Below, piece after piece: positions 36,159 to 44,998 of a stretch of 64,000 nucleotides of DNA (position 1 is the stretch's first letter; each line of letters opens with the position of its first letter). The DNA lies in contig NZ_VTSR01000005.1 of the NCBI RefSeq assembly GCF_008329715.1, positions 1 to 64,000 of the forward strand. Direction: 5' to 3'. Source of the DNA: Gimesia chilikensis (lineage in GTDB: Bacteria > Planctomycetota > Planctomycetia > Planctomycetales > Planctomycetaceae). The notes under the pieces were generated by a model, which ran no database searches, was not told where the DNA came from, and was given only the letters and a program-made list of their open reading frames with translations. Made by a program: the position numbers and the translations under genes.

Positions 36159-37145
36159 ATGGTAGACAAGATCAAAGTCGGACAGATCGGTGTCGGACAC
36201 CCTCATGCCGGCGGTAAAATGCAGGCCCTTCGCAAGTCGGCCGACTATGAAGTCGTAGGCGTCGTAGAACCCGACCCACAACTTCGCAAGTATGCAGAAT
36301 CGACGGGTATTTACCAGGGGCTCCCGTTTCTGACGGAAGAGCAACTGCTCAATATCGATGGTCTGCAGGCGGTCGCCGTGGAAACCGAGGTCCCCGATCT
36401 CTTGAGTACTGCGGAAACCTGCATCCAGGCGGGCAAACACATCCATCTCGATAAACCGGCTGGACTTTCACTACCCCACTTCAAACGAATTCTGGATCAG
36501 GCCGCCCAGAAACACCTGCTGCTGCAGATGGGTTATATGTATCGCTACAATCCCGGCGTGGTGCTGCTGCGAGATCTTCTGCAGAAAGGCTGGCTGGGCG
36601 AACCGTTTGAAGTACACACGGTCATCAGCAAGAAGATGGATTCCGCCAGTCGAACTAAACTCGAACCCCAGCCGGGAGGAATGATGTTTGAACTGGGATG
36701 CCATGTGATCGACCTGGTCGTGCAGATTCTGGGCCGCCCCGACAGCGTCACTGCGTTCTCACAGCATGCTTCTCAAATCGACGATCAACTGCAGGACAAC
36801 ATGCTGGCTGTGTTTCAATATCCCCGGGCACTGGCCACGGTGAAATCGAGCTGTAATGAAGTGGATGGTTTCAATCGACGTCACATTCTTGTCTGTGGTT
36901 CCGCAGGCACTTATCATCTCCAACCATTCGCACGACCGACGGCAAAACTGACTCTCGAGAAAGCCAAAGGCAAGTACAAAAAAGGGGCACAGGAAATCTC
37001 TTTCGACGGATATACCCGTTACCAGGATGATGTGGCAGACATGGCTCGAATCATCCGACGCGAAAAAGATATGGACTTTTCTTATCAGCATGATCTGGAC
37101 GTGCAGGAAACTGTTCTTAAATCGGCCAGCCTGCCGATCACCTGA
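36159..37145 (+). CDS. Gfo/Idh/MocA-family oxidoreductase
   Basis: A 328-residue NAD(P)-dependent oxidoreductase. The Rossmann start is KVGQIGVGHPHAGGKM, a variant with His in place of the usual Gly-Arg. HIHLDKPAG carries the conserved catalytic Lys of the family, and the C-terminal half (QMGYMYRYNPGVVLLRDLL, LGCHVIDLV) is the typical sugar-binding domain. Family members oxidise or reduce cyclic polyols and sugars. aagga precedes the ATG. It is transcribed away from the sulfatase. The substrate is unknown. Confidence 0.92.
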   Translation: MVDKIKVGQIGVGHPHAGGKMQALRKSADYEVVGVVEPDPQLRKYAESTGIYQGLPFLTEEQLLNIDGLQAVAVETEVPDLLSTAETCIQAGKHIHLDKPAGLSLPHFKRILDQAAQKHLLLQMGYMYRYNPGVVLLRDLLQKGWLGEPFEVHTVISKKMDSASRTKLEPQPGGMMFELGCHVIDLVVQILGRPDSVTAFSQHASQIDDQLQDNMLAVFQYPRALATVKSSCNEVDGFNRRHILVCGSAGTYHLQPFARPTAKLTLEKAKGKYKKGAQEISFDGYTRYQDDVADMARIIRREKDMDFSYQHDLDVQETVLKSASLPIT

Positions 37146-37158
37146 GTTGCAGATCCAC

Positions 37159-38400
37159 TCAGTCCCGCTTGAGTTGACCGTAGGTATGCTGCGCAGAAGC
37201 GATCACGGTGACAGTCTCGTCGGTCTGCAGCAGGCGGCGGATCTCTGCTTCGTCTTCCAGGGGGATGATAAACAGATCCTCGACCCGGTCGCTGTCCGCC
37301 TGGCTTAACAGACAGACCAGCGCCCAGTCACCCGCCAGCGCCAGTTGGGTCGCAGCCACCAGATCCAACGGCAGTTTGTCACGGAGTGGTTTGATCGCAT
37401 CCAGTGGTTCATGACAACTGGCCAGCAACTGCATGCCCTCACCAAAGTCAGCGTCGATTTGAGTCAGTAACACAACGCGACCATCCTGAGTCACCAGATT
37501 GCGGGCGGTCTCCAGGACGCTTCCCAGTTGATTCCACTGGTGCCCCGCTGGACCACTCTCTATAGCAACCAGGATCATCTCGGCTTTATATTCCGGTTCG
37601 ACGCGCCAGACACGATCGAGCAGTTCCTTGCCTTTTCGAAATGCAGCTTCCAGGCTGCCAAATATAATGTCCGCAGCCTGTTGACCGCCGGCGGGAATGA
37701 CCTGCAGGCTGTATTGCAATCCCAGCATCCAGCCCACTTCATCGATCAACTGCCGCAGGGGCCGACTGTCGGACGGAGTCAGCTCACGGTGCGACTGCCC
37801 TCGACTTCTAACGATTGCTTCCATCGAGGAGAAGCCGGGGTACAGCGAACTGCCACCCCCCGCATATCCGATGAGCGGATCGTAGCCGACTTTTTCGATC
37901 GGCAGAATGAAATCCGCTTCCAGCAGATGGCGGGAGAGGTAAATACGTTCGCCTCCTGTCGACGTGCCCAGATATCCGAGATCGTCTTGAGACTCAGGGT
38001 TGTGAACGACCCAGTTCGCCTGTTGCTGCAATTCGTCTGACACAGAGTTCTGAAGTTCCGATGCCCCGCCCTCAACATCAACGGAGGCCTGCAGAATCGT
38101 CAGATCTTCGATCGAAATTCCACATTTTAAAAGATACGCCCAGACGGCTTCGATGATGACTCCGGCTTCCGGTGCCTGCGGATCAACCAGAATGGTAATT
38201 TTATCTCCCGGTACAATGGCCAGATTGAGAGGCGGGAGTTCCAGCGGGCTGTTTAATGCCTGCTGCATCTTCTGCTTCACATCGGACAATGGTTCGGGTG
38301 ACTGATGGTAGCAGATGACTCTTTCGGACGGGATTTCACATTGGAAATCCCCAGTCTGACCATATTTCAGTTCAATTTTGACAGTATCCGTGAGCGACAC
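37159..38400 (-). CDS. LarA-like protein lacking canonical catalytic residues
   Basis: A 413-residue protein with the overall layout of LarA (lactate racemase): an N-terminal domain with KITILVDPQAP, then HNPESQDDLGYLG and a domain with YDPLIGYAGGGSSLYPG (about 173-189). In LarA this last region reads GHIEPHFFAGxSGGRKS, whose Lys carries the nickel-pincer cofactor. Here the His and Lys positions are not conserved (GGGSS) and the upstream ATGxH element is ASVDVEG. It is thus unlikely to hold the pincer cofactor or to racemise lactate. The start is GTG (38400). It converges on the oxidoreductase gene 13 bases away. Confidence 0.75.
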   Translation of the reverse strand: MSLTDTVKIELKYGQTGDFQCEIPSERVICYHQSPEPLSDVKQKMQQALNSPLELPPLNLAIVPGDKITILVDPQAPEAGVIIEAVWAYLLKCGISIEDLTILQASVDVEGGASELQNSVSDELQQQANWVVHNPESQDDLGYLGTSTGGERIYLSRHLLEADFILPIEKVGYDPLIGYAGGGSSLYPGFSSMEAIVRSRGQSHRELTPSDSRPLRQLIDEVGWMLGLQYSLQVIPAGGQQAADIIFGSLEAAFRKGKELLDRVWRVEPEYKAEMILVAIESGPAGHQWNQLGSVLETARNLVTQDGRVVLLTQIDADFGEGMQLLASCHEPLDAIKPLRDKLPLDLVAATQLALAGDWALVCLLSQADSDRVEDLFIIPLEDEAEIRRLLQTDETVTVIASAQHTYGQLKRD

Positions 38401-38629
38401 AACTTGATCCTGACTGACGCAACAACACTGGCTGATCCGATATGACGCGTCGAATCAGGGATTCTGGTTGTTGATTTAAGTGAAATCGGGTGACACACTG
38501 AAATGTTAGCGGTTTAGAGGTGAATTCTACAGGAATTGTGATCACAATATTAGAATAACATTGCAGATTGCGGTTCAGGAACCCGACCAGTTTCTTGAAC
38601 AGCACCTGTTTTTTTCCGGAAAGGTCATC

Positions 38630-39217
38630 ATGACAGAAGACGATCAATTAATGATTCGAATTCAAAGTGGTGACCAGCGCGCCTTCGATGAACTGGTGGA
38701 AAAATATCAGGGCCCCCTGATTGGATTTTTTTTCCGAAACACCCGCGACTCCCAGCTCTCTGAAGACCTGTCCCAGGAAACGCTGCTGCGGGTCTACAAC
38801 CAGTCGTGGGATTACCTGCCTCAGGGACGGTTCCGGGGCTGGATGTATCGAGTGGCCCGTAATCTGATGATCGACAGCATCCGCCGACAGTCCCATGATG
38901 CCCTGATCAAAGCGTATACAGGAAAAAAACAGGACGAAGATGATTCTTTGAACCGACTGGCCAGCGAGGTCGTCTCGCCGGAAGAGAAGGCAAATATCAA
39001 GGAATTAGCGTTGATTGTAGATGAACTGCTGGGAACAATTCCTGAAGACCAGCGACTGACCTTCACACTGCATCATTATTCCGAACTGACCCTGTATGAG
39101 GTCGCGGACGTCATGGAAACGAACCTGGCCACGGCCAAAAGTCGTCTGCGGCTGGCTCGCGAGAAACTGCGGGAAAAACTGAAACTGATGGGCGTCACTG
39201 GCCCGCAACAAAATTAA
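38630..39217 (+). CDS. ECF-type RNA polymerase sigma factor
   Basis: A 195-residue sigma factor. The start at 38630 (MTEDDQLMIRIQSGDQ) is chosen because ggaaagg lies just upstream; the frame extends back to 38561. Region 2 is seen in FDELVEKYQGPLIGFFF and LSQETLLRVYN, with RGWMYRVARNLMIDSIRR. Region 4 is LPGTIPEDQ-like, with TLYEVADVMETNLATAKSRL and the basic RLAREKLREKLK. It has no adjacent anti-sigma gene, so control may be different. It is followed by the PspA-like gene, about 120 bases downstream. Confidence 0.92.
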   Translation: MTEDDQLMIRIQSGDQRAFDELVEKYQGPLIGFFFRNTRDSQLSEDLSQETLLRVYNQSWDYLPQGRFRGWMYRVARNLMIDSIRRQSHDALIKAYTGKKQDEDDSLNRLASEVVSPEEKANIKELALIVDELLGTIPEDQRLTFTLHHYSELTLYEVADVMETNLATAKSRLRLAREKLREKLKLMGVTGPQQN

Positions 39218-39336
39218 GAAATCACGAACTTTAAAAAGATATGAACCCACCGGCAACCGATTGCGTTGGTGTGAGCGGGCCTGGGAAATCGCATCCATTT
39301 TCATCAATTAACTGAAACAGTACGGAGAAGAGGGGA

Positions 39337-39891
39337 ATGAGCTATTTCAGCCGGCTCACTGATATTGTGACCTGTAATCTGACTCATCTGCTGGAAAACG
39401 CAGACGATCCCATTCAGGAAATCGAGCAGATCATAGCCGAAATGAAAGAAGGCCTCGCGGGCGCTAACCGCAGCGTGAAAACTGCGACCTCCAACGAACG
39501 GGCGATTCAACAGGAACTGGAAGAACATCAGCAGCAGATCTTTCAATGGAAAGAGGCAGCCAAGAATGCCCTGGCGCTGGGTGATGAAGCGGAAGCACGC
39601 AACTCCCTGGTCCGAAAACAGGAGATCGAAGATCTCAAAGCCGGCCTGGAACAGCAGCACCGGGCAGCAGTCGCAACCCGCGAACATTTGACAACCACGC
39701 TGCACGCGCTGGAAGCCAGACTGGCCGAAGCCCGACGTAAGCAGGTGGAACTGACACAGCAGGCAGGAATCAGCAACGCTCCCACCGAGGAAGTCACTGA
39801 GGCTCCGGAACCGGAATCGACGGTCACTCCCTCCCGCTCGGAGCAGATCGACTCAGAACTGGCTGAATTAAAGCGGGAACTGGGACAATAA
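39337..39891 (+). CDS. PspA/IM30-family coiled-coil protein
   Basis: A 184-residue protein, shorter than PspA (about 220 residues). The N-terminus MSYFSRLTDIVTCNLTHLLENADDP is the amphipathic membrane-binding region, and DDPIQEIEQIIAEMKEGL starts the long coiled coil, which continues with Glu/Gln/Ala-rich heptads to about 150. The tail is Pro/Thr/Ser-rich before a final helix (ELAELKRELG). PspA/IM30 proteins coat and repair stressed membranes. The gene lies directly after the ECF sigma factor, so it may belong to its stress response. gagaagagggg precedes the ATG. Confidence 0.85.
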   Translation: MSYFSRLTDIVTCNLTHLLENADDPIQEIEQIIAEMKEGLAGANRSVKTATSNERAIQQELEEHQQQIFQWKEAAKNALALGDEAEARNSLVRKQEIEDLKAGLEQQHRAAVATREHLTTTLHALEARLAEARRKQVELTQQAGISNAPTEEVTEAPEPESTVTPSRSEQIDSELAELKRELGQ

Positions 39892-40337
39892 CAACAGGCC
39901 CCGTTCGCTGGCCCGGATTCGCGGTAAACTCCTCGATTTCGGCAGGCATCACAAATCCGGCATAACCAGTTAAACTGGTTAGATTTAGGATAACCGAACC
40001 ACCTTCAATCTGGACAGATGGTTCGAATGAGAAATTGTTTCTGAAGAAACCGCCAATCAGCAAGAAGGTACTTGCAACAGACCGGTTCTCATTTAGAATA
40101 AAAATAGATAAATAAAGGGGTTCGGAAGGTTTGAGCCTTGAACCGTCACTATCAGCCATGAGGTTGGAGCGACCGGTGCGGCTGGCATTATTCACCGAAC
40201 CCGTATCTTCTTCGCCAAGGCATTCGTCTACCGTTTTTCAGGTTTAATCGGACTGAAATTCCCGAGACAATTGTCCGATGACGAATAACACAACTTCATT
40301 TCTCAATTTACATCATTGATGTCGGAGTCGCGCCACC
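39892..40337. other. Intergenic region before the HTH/acidic-repeat gene
   Basis: About 445 bases without a supportable gene. A frame on the minus strand at 39824-40195 has no known features and overlaps the PspA-like gene. The palindrome at 39964-39980 lies here. The start at 40338 lacks a good ribosome site, so its leader may be unusual. Confidence 0.45.
39964..39980 (+). promoter_or_regulatory. Perfect 17-base palindrome after the PspA-like gene
   Basis: aaccagttaaactggtt has eight-base arms around one central base. It lies about 70 bases after the PspA-like stop. It may be an operator or a weak hairpin; no T-run longer than three follows. Confidence 0.45.
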
Positions 40338-41870
40338 ATGGCCAAAAAGTACCTGAACCTCGAAGAAGCAGCAGCGCAGCTGGGCATGGAAACTGAAGAA
40401 CTCAACCGCCTGCGGGAAGCGGGCGACATTAGAGGCTTTGCCGACCGGGGTGCATGGAAGTTCCGTCTGGAAGATATCGAAGAACTGGGGCGAACCCGGC
40501 AGGCAGATTCAGATCCCGCCATTCCCCTGTATACCGAAGATGCGGACCTGGAAGACGACGACCTGTTCGACTCCGGAATTCTGGATGAAGAAGAAATCTC
40601 CGCTGAATCAGACAGCGTTATCGATGAAGATGAAGTCGGTGAGCAGGCAACTGTGATTCGGGGCAGTGTCCATGACGATGATGATGAGCCAGTCGAATTA
40701 AGCAGCTCTGACAGCGATGTACGTCTGGTGGTCGATGAAGGCGATGATCTGCAACTCGACAGCGAACCCGAACTGGTTGCCGTCGGCGAAGACTCAGACA
40801 GCGATGTTCGCCTGACCGACGATTCGGGCATCGACATGAGCAGTGACAGCGATGTGAAGCTCGTCGACGCCGATGCGGAACAGGACGAGGAACTCATGGA
40901 TCTGGACCTGGGAAGTGACAGCGATGTGAAACTCGTTGCTGACGACTCCAGTCCGATGGGTAGCGAAAGCGACGTCGCCCTGGTAGGCAATGACGACCTG
41001 GAACTGGTCAGTGACAGTGATGTCGCTCTGGTTTCAGATCAAGGCGATGATTCTTCCATCCTGGCCGAAGACAGTGGCATCTCTCTGGCGTCGGACAGTG
41101 GTATCTCCCTGGCCGGCCCGCTGGACAGTGGAATCTCCCTCGAAGCAGCCGATGAAAGCGGAATCTCACTGGGAGGAGATGATGAGAGTGGCCTTTCTCT
41201 GGCCGATGATGAAAGTGGCATCTCACTGGAAGACGATACAGGCAGTGATATCTCGATTACAGCCGATAGTGGAATCTCACTCGAGCCGTTCGATGCCGAA
41301 GAGACCAACCCCATGATGGCATCTGGCGCGAGCAAAGATGCGACCATGGAAATTCCCGCGCTGGATGATGACGACGATAGCAGCTTCGACCTGTCTGCCG
41401 ATGATTCGAACGCGGATACCAGCGTACTGATGCTGGATGATGAAGGCAGTGCCGGTGGATCTTCCGGATCCGTCATTCTGGACTCCGATGAAGATGGTGA
41501 ATCCGGCATCTTTGATGAAGACGACGACTTCGCCAGCGACGACGGCATGTCAGATGTCTTTGATGAAGACGAAGATGACTTCGATGACATCTACGACGCT
41601 GACGACGACGACTTTGACGATTCATTCCAGAGTGGAGAAAGCCACGCCGAGTTTGTAGCACCCGCTTCCTTTGCCGGTGGACGTGGTGGTGCGATGGCCG
41701 CTCCCGAACCGGAGTGGGGGGTTGGCACCTTCGTCGCCCTGGGCTTCTCAACAGTGCTGATGTGTCTGTGCGGCGTCATGATGTATGACCTGGTTCGCAC
41801 GATGTGGCACTACGACGATCCGTCCACATTCAGCTCGGCTCTGCTGGATACTTTCGGCGGCTTGTTCTAA
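40338..41870 (+). CDS. DNA-binding-head protein with acidic repeats and a C-terminal anchor
   Basis: A 510-residue protein of unusual layout. Residues 1-55 (YLNLEEAAAQLGMETEELNRLREAGDIRG) resemble the excisionase/MerR-type helix-turn-helix. Residues about 60-430 are strongly acidic. They contain about six copies of S(D/E)SDV(R/K/A)L, such as SDSDVKLV, then eight degenerate copies of DSGISL (for example DESGISL), and an Asp-rich tail with DDDDFDDSFQ. One hydrophobic segment (about 465-483, GTFVALGFSTVLMCLCGVMM) anchors the C-terminus, and the end ALLDTFGGLF lies outside. It looks like a membrane-tethered DNA-binding or partner-docking protein. No known function; related proteins occur in planctomycetes, by memory. 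Confidence 0.8.
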   Translation: MAKKYLNLEEAAAQLGMETEELNRLREAGDIRGFADRGAWKFRLEDIEELGRTRQADSDPAIPLYTEDADLEDDDLFDSGILDEEEISAESDSVIDEDEVGEQATVIRGSVHDDDDEPVELSSSDSDVRLVVDEGDDLQLDSEPELVAVGEDSDSDVRLTDDSGIDMSSDSDVKLVDADAEQDEELMDLDLGSDSDVKLVADDSSPMGSESDVALVGNDDLELVSDSDVALVSDQGDDSSILAEDSGISLASDSGISLAGPLDSGISLEAADESGISLGGDDESGLSLADDESGISLEDDTGSDISITADSGISLEPFDAEETNPMMASGASKDATMEIPALDDDDDSSFDLSADDSNADTSVLMLDDEGSAGGSSGSVILDSDEDGESGIFDEDDDFASDDGMSDVFDEDEDDFDDIYDADDDDFDDSFQSGESHAEFVAPASFAGGRGGAMAAPEPEWGVGTFVALGFSTVLMCLCGVMMYDLVRTMWHYDDPSTFSSALLDTFGGLF

Positions 41871-41900
41871 GCTCGCAATCACACATGTGACATACATATA

Positions 41901-41937
41901 CAGACCGCAGGTCACAGTTACCCTGCGGTCTGTTTTT
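41901..41937 (+). terminator. Intrinsic terminator after the HTH/acidic-repeat gene
   Basis: cagaccgcag (41901-41910) pairs with ctgcggtctg (41923-41932), followed by a T-run. Confidence 0.92.
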
Positions 41938-42086
41938 ATGCGCAGTTAAAGCTGCAAAGATAAAAACTTCCCCCTTCTCAGGAGATCAATCCGGTCTGGG
42001 TGGGAATCAGGTCAGCCAGATCGATATAATCAGATCTGGTAAGTTTCAAATCGCATCATTCGTTTTCAATACTATCTGGTGTCTTT

Positions 42087-43148
42087 ATGCTGAACTGCAA
42101 ATCGCTGCTCGTCTTTGTTCTCCTCGTTCAATTCTCCATCTCCCCTGCCCTGGCACAGGAACGTCAATTAACATACCGCGATCGACGTCCGCAGGAATAC
42201 AAGCTCACCGCGCGGGCCAGTGAAATCGATCCCCGCGCCAAGGAACATCCGGAAATCGACTACGTGTTCGAAGCAAAGGGAAAAGTTCAGGACCTGGAAC
42301 ACGCCGTGGTCGATACACGGAAAAAACCACGGGGTAAACTGGTCATCTGGCTGATGGGATATAACAGCCAGCTGTTTGACGGCCTCTCGAAATTAGGTTT
42401 TCACGCAATTCAGGTCCATTATGCAAACCGCTGGTTCTCCAAAGTCTGTCGCGAGAATCCGGTTGGCGAGACCTGCCGGGGAAATGTGAGGCTGGAAGCT
42501 GCTACCGGCGAGGACTATAGCGATCAGGTTTCCATCCCGAAGCCCGATGGCATGAAAGAGCGGGCCCTGCAGTTCGTAAAATGGCTGGCGAAAAACAATC
42601 CCCAGGGAAAGTGGGACTATTACCTGACTCCCGACGGCAAAGATCTGCGCTGGGATGATGTGATCATGGCGGGCAGTTCGCATGGTTCTACCACCGCTGC
42701 CCGTTTTGCCAAGCATCAGAAGGTGAGCCGGGTCGTGATGTTCTGTGGTCCCCGCGATCAGTATCAGAACTGGCAGTCTCTCCCTTCAGCAACTCCGACA
42801 AACCGCTACTTTGGATTCTCCCATGTGCTGGACGGCGGTTGGACCGGCGACCATTACTGTCGTTCCTGGGAGCTGATTGGCCTCAATGAATACGGACCAA
42901 TAGTCAACGTTGATCAGTCGAAACCTCCTTATGAAAATACACGGCGGCTGATTACCGACTTCGATGTCAAAAACAATACCCGCCGTGCCCATTCTTCCGT
43001 CGTCCCTGGTGGCAGTGCTGGTAAGAATGCGAAGGGCCAGTATATCCATGAAGCGGTCTGGCTGTACCTGTTTACGCATCCGGTCGACAAAGTTGGTAAG
43101 CCGGTTCCACTGGATCCGGGATGCGAGAAAAACCAGCGAGACAGCTGA
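42087..43148 (+). CDS. Secreted alpha/beta hydrolase-like protein
   Basis: A 353-residue exported protein. The signal peptide (LLVFVLLVQFSISPALA) is cleaved near LAQE. The body has an alpha/beta-hydrolase order: a hydrophobic strand (GKLVIWLMGYN), then VIMAGSSHGST with Ser at the GxSxG-type nucleophile elbow, VVMFCGPRDQY, and a C-terminal SGGx-type segment. It may belong to the poly(aspartic acid) hydrolase/BPSS1187-like group of secreted hydrolases, but this is from memory and unverified. The last 28 bases overlap an upstream extension of the HAD gene. Confidence 0.75.
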   Translation: MLNCKSLLVFVLLVQFSISPALAQERQLTYRDRRPQEYKLTARASEIDPRAKEHPEIDYVFEAKGKVQDLEHAVVDTRKKPRGKLVIWLMGYNSQLFDGLSKLGFHAIQVHYANRWFSKVCRENPVGETCRGNVRLEAATGEDYSDQVSIPKPDGMKERALQFVKWLAKNNPQGKWDYYLTPDGKDLRWDDVIMAGSSHGSTTAARFAKHQKVSRVVMFCGPRDQYQNWQSLPSATPTNRYFGFSHVLDGGWTGDHYCRSWELIGLNEYGPIVNVDQSKPPYENTRRLITDFDVKNNTRRAHSSVVPGGSAGKNAKGQYIHEAVWLYLFTHPVDKVGKPVPLDPGCEKNQRDS

Positions 43149-43159
43149 GAGCTGAAACC

Positions 43160-43768
43160 GTGATTAAGGCCGTTATTTTTGATCTGTATGGGACTCTGCT
43201 GGAACTCACGCAGGATCACAGACCTTTTTTACAAGTGGCGAAACACTGTACCTCGCTGAGTGTTCAGGCAGCCATTCACAAAGCACTGGTCAATGACTGC
43301 CCCACTCTGGATTCTTATACCAGTCTGCTTCGGTTGAAGACACAGCTCAACCTGGAGCGACTGGAGCAGATCCTTGCTGATGACCTGCTCAAAGTGAGGC
43401 TCTTTCCGGATGTGCTCTCTACTTTAGAAAAGCTTCAAAGTCAGCAGGTGAAGACTGCGGTCATCTCCAATTTAGCTACACCTTACATCCGGCCCTTCGA
43501 GTCACACAATCTTCGCTCTCACTTTGATGTCGTTCTCTTCTCGTGTGAATGCGGTCTCTCCAAACCAGATCCTGCGATTTATCAACGGGCCATCCAGCAG
43601 CTGAATCTGGCTCCTGAAGAAATCCTGATGGTTGGTGACAGCTATGCTTCAGATGTTCTCGGACCTGAGACAGCAGGTATCAAAGGCTTTCATCTCGTGC
43701 GTTCGGGTGAAGACAGTTCAGCATCGGCTGTGATCTCTGGTTTGGAGTCACTGTTTGATTTTGTCTGA
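43160..43768 (+). CDS. HAD-family hydrolase
   Basis: A roughly 202-residue phosphatase-like protein. The GTG at 43160 (VIKAVIFDLYGTLLEL) is preferred; the frame extends back to an ATG at 43121, overlapping the previous gene by 28 bases. All HAD motifs are present: FDLYGT (motif I, Asp nucleophile), VISNLA (II), CGLSKPDPAIY (III, Lys) and VGDSYASDVLG (IV). The cap is of the small helical type, as in phosphoglycolate phosphatase and related enzymes. The exact substrate is unknown. Confidence 0.88.
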   Translation: MIKAVIFDLYGTLLELTQDHRPFLQVAKHCTSLSVQAAIHKALVNDCPTLDSYTSLLRLKTQLNLERLEQILADDLLKVRLFPDVLSTLEKLQSQQVKTAVISNLATPYIRPFESHNLRSHFDVVLFSCECGLSKPDPAIYQRAIQQLNLAPEEILMVGDSYASDVLGPETAGIKGFHLVRSGEDSSASAVISGLESLFDFV

Positions 43769-43790
43769 CTGGAACGTCACGATACGAAGC

Positions 43791-44615
43791 TCAACTCTGA
43801 GGTAAACGTCCCCAGACCTGCACAATGCGGGGTAAGCCGGTGACGGTTCGCTCGTCTGCGGCAAATGCATTGAGTTCATCTACGATCTGGTCAATTTCCT
43901 CAGTGGATGCCAGTCCGTCTGCCAAAACCGCGTCGGCAATGTTCTCCATCGTCAAACCGTTGAGCAGTTTGACCTCACCAGTCAGTCCCGTGGGTTGCAC
44001 GACTGAAACGTGAATCGATTCCAGTCCAGCATCTTTCACGAGCACAGGCAAGCGCTGCCCGATATGCGGATCACCGCCCCGGTTCTGAACGACAGTGCAA
44101 TACAGTTCATAAAACCTGCGAAACGCACCAGTTTCCGGCCAGGCAAATGAACCACTGAAGTCGATGTCCTCCAGCGCCAGGATTCCTCCCGGACGTAACT
44201 GCTTTAGAAAAGAGCTGAGAACTGCTTCCGGATTGCTGAGATGAGTCAGTACAAAACGAGAATAGACGACATCATATTCCGGCGGACCTGCTGCACCCCG
44301 CACATCGACCTGACGATATTCCAGGTTGGATAAACCCAGGTCACGTGCTTCCTTTTGCGCGACGGAGAGTTTGGTTGCATCGAGATCAATGCCGACAGCC
44401 CTGCCCGCGGGAGCAATGCGGCGGGCCAGTTCGCGTGTCACGTCTCCTCCGCCGCAACCCACATCCAGACAGTTCTGACCATCAACCAGTTCCAACCGGT
44501 TCAAAAACGAGGAAGTGCTCTCCAACATGACACGTGACAGAACACGTAACCGTTCCCGACCAGGCAGACCACCTCGAATCGCATAATGGGGAGTCTTAGT
44601 CATCCTTGTGTCCAT
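43791..44615 (-). CDS. SAM-dependent methyltransferase
   Basis: A roughly 270-residue class I methyltransferase. The SAM-binding motif CLDVGCGGGD is clear, with GRAVGIDLDATKL (acidic loop), VDVRGAAGPPEYDVVYSRF (motif II) and LRPGGILALEDIDF (motif III). The start is uncertain. MDTRMTK at 44615 or the Met at 44603 (MTKTPHYAIRGG) is plausible; the frame reaches 44657. The C-terminal 100 or so residues form a helical lid typical of UbiE/COQ5-like and sterol-type methyltransferases. Substrate unknown. Confidence 0.85.
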   Translation of the reverse strand: MDTRMTKTPHYAIRGGLPGRERLRVLSRVMLESTSSFLNRLELVDGQNCLDVGCGGGDVTRELARRIAPAGRAVGIDLDATKLSVAQKEARDLGLSNLEYRQVDVRGAAGPPEYDVVYSRFVLTHLSNPEAVLSSFLKQLRPGGILALEDIDFSGSFAWPETGAFRRFYELYCTVVQNRGGDPHIGQRLPVLVKDAGLESIHVSVVQPTGLTGEVKLLNGLTMENIADAVLADGLASTEEIDQIVDELNAFAADERTVTGLPRIVQVWGRLPQS

Positions 44616-44998
44616 TCCTTTGTTGAATAGATTGAAATGTATTCTTATCAACTGCACGACGCTCCGCGACTTCTGCTGAAGTAACGCAAATTGTCGTCAG
44701 CGACTACCTTCTTATTGAGAAGAGGGGGGGAGGGATCCGTGCCCCAAGATGACTCACAGCGAAACTTCTAAAGTAAAAACCAGTAGAGCAAACGGTTAAT
44801 TCCCACCAGCCAGTTACTTACATCAATTTCCCGGTACGCGCCACTTACAATCATGACGGCTGAGAATCAGAATACTCTGAATTTATTCAGAAAATCAGAA
44901 AAAACTATGTAGTCTACCTGCTTCATCTGGAATGTAGTTAGAAGGGGCCCTCTCCATTGGATTTGAGACACTGAAGTAGATCATATACAGGCCTACTG
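44616..44998. other. Intergenic region before the second ECF sigma gene
   Basis: About 380 bases with no supportable gene. It holds the divergent promoters of the methyltransferase and sigma genes. A run of G (gaggggggaggg, near 44723) is notable but has no assigned role. Confidence 0.45.

Noticed and set aside
40750-41300. Minisatellite or repeat array
   Set aside because: The repeats track the reading frame of the acidic protein (SDSDV and DSGISL units), so they are protein repeats and not a separate element.
40313-41590. Ser-rich minus-strand frames opposite the acidic-repeat gene
   Set aside because: They mirror the Asp/Glu/Ser repeats of the real gene (gat/gac and agc codons read as Ser) and have no initiation or domain support.
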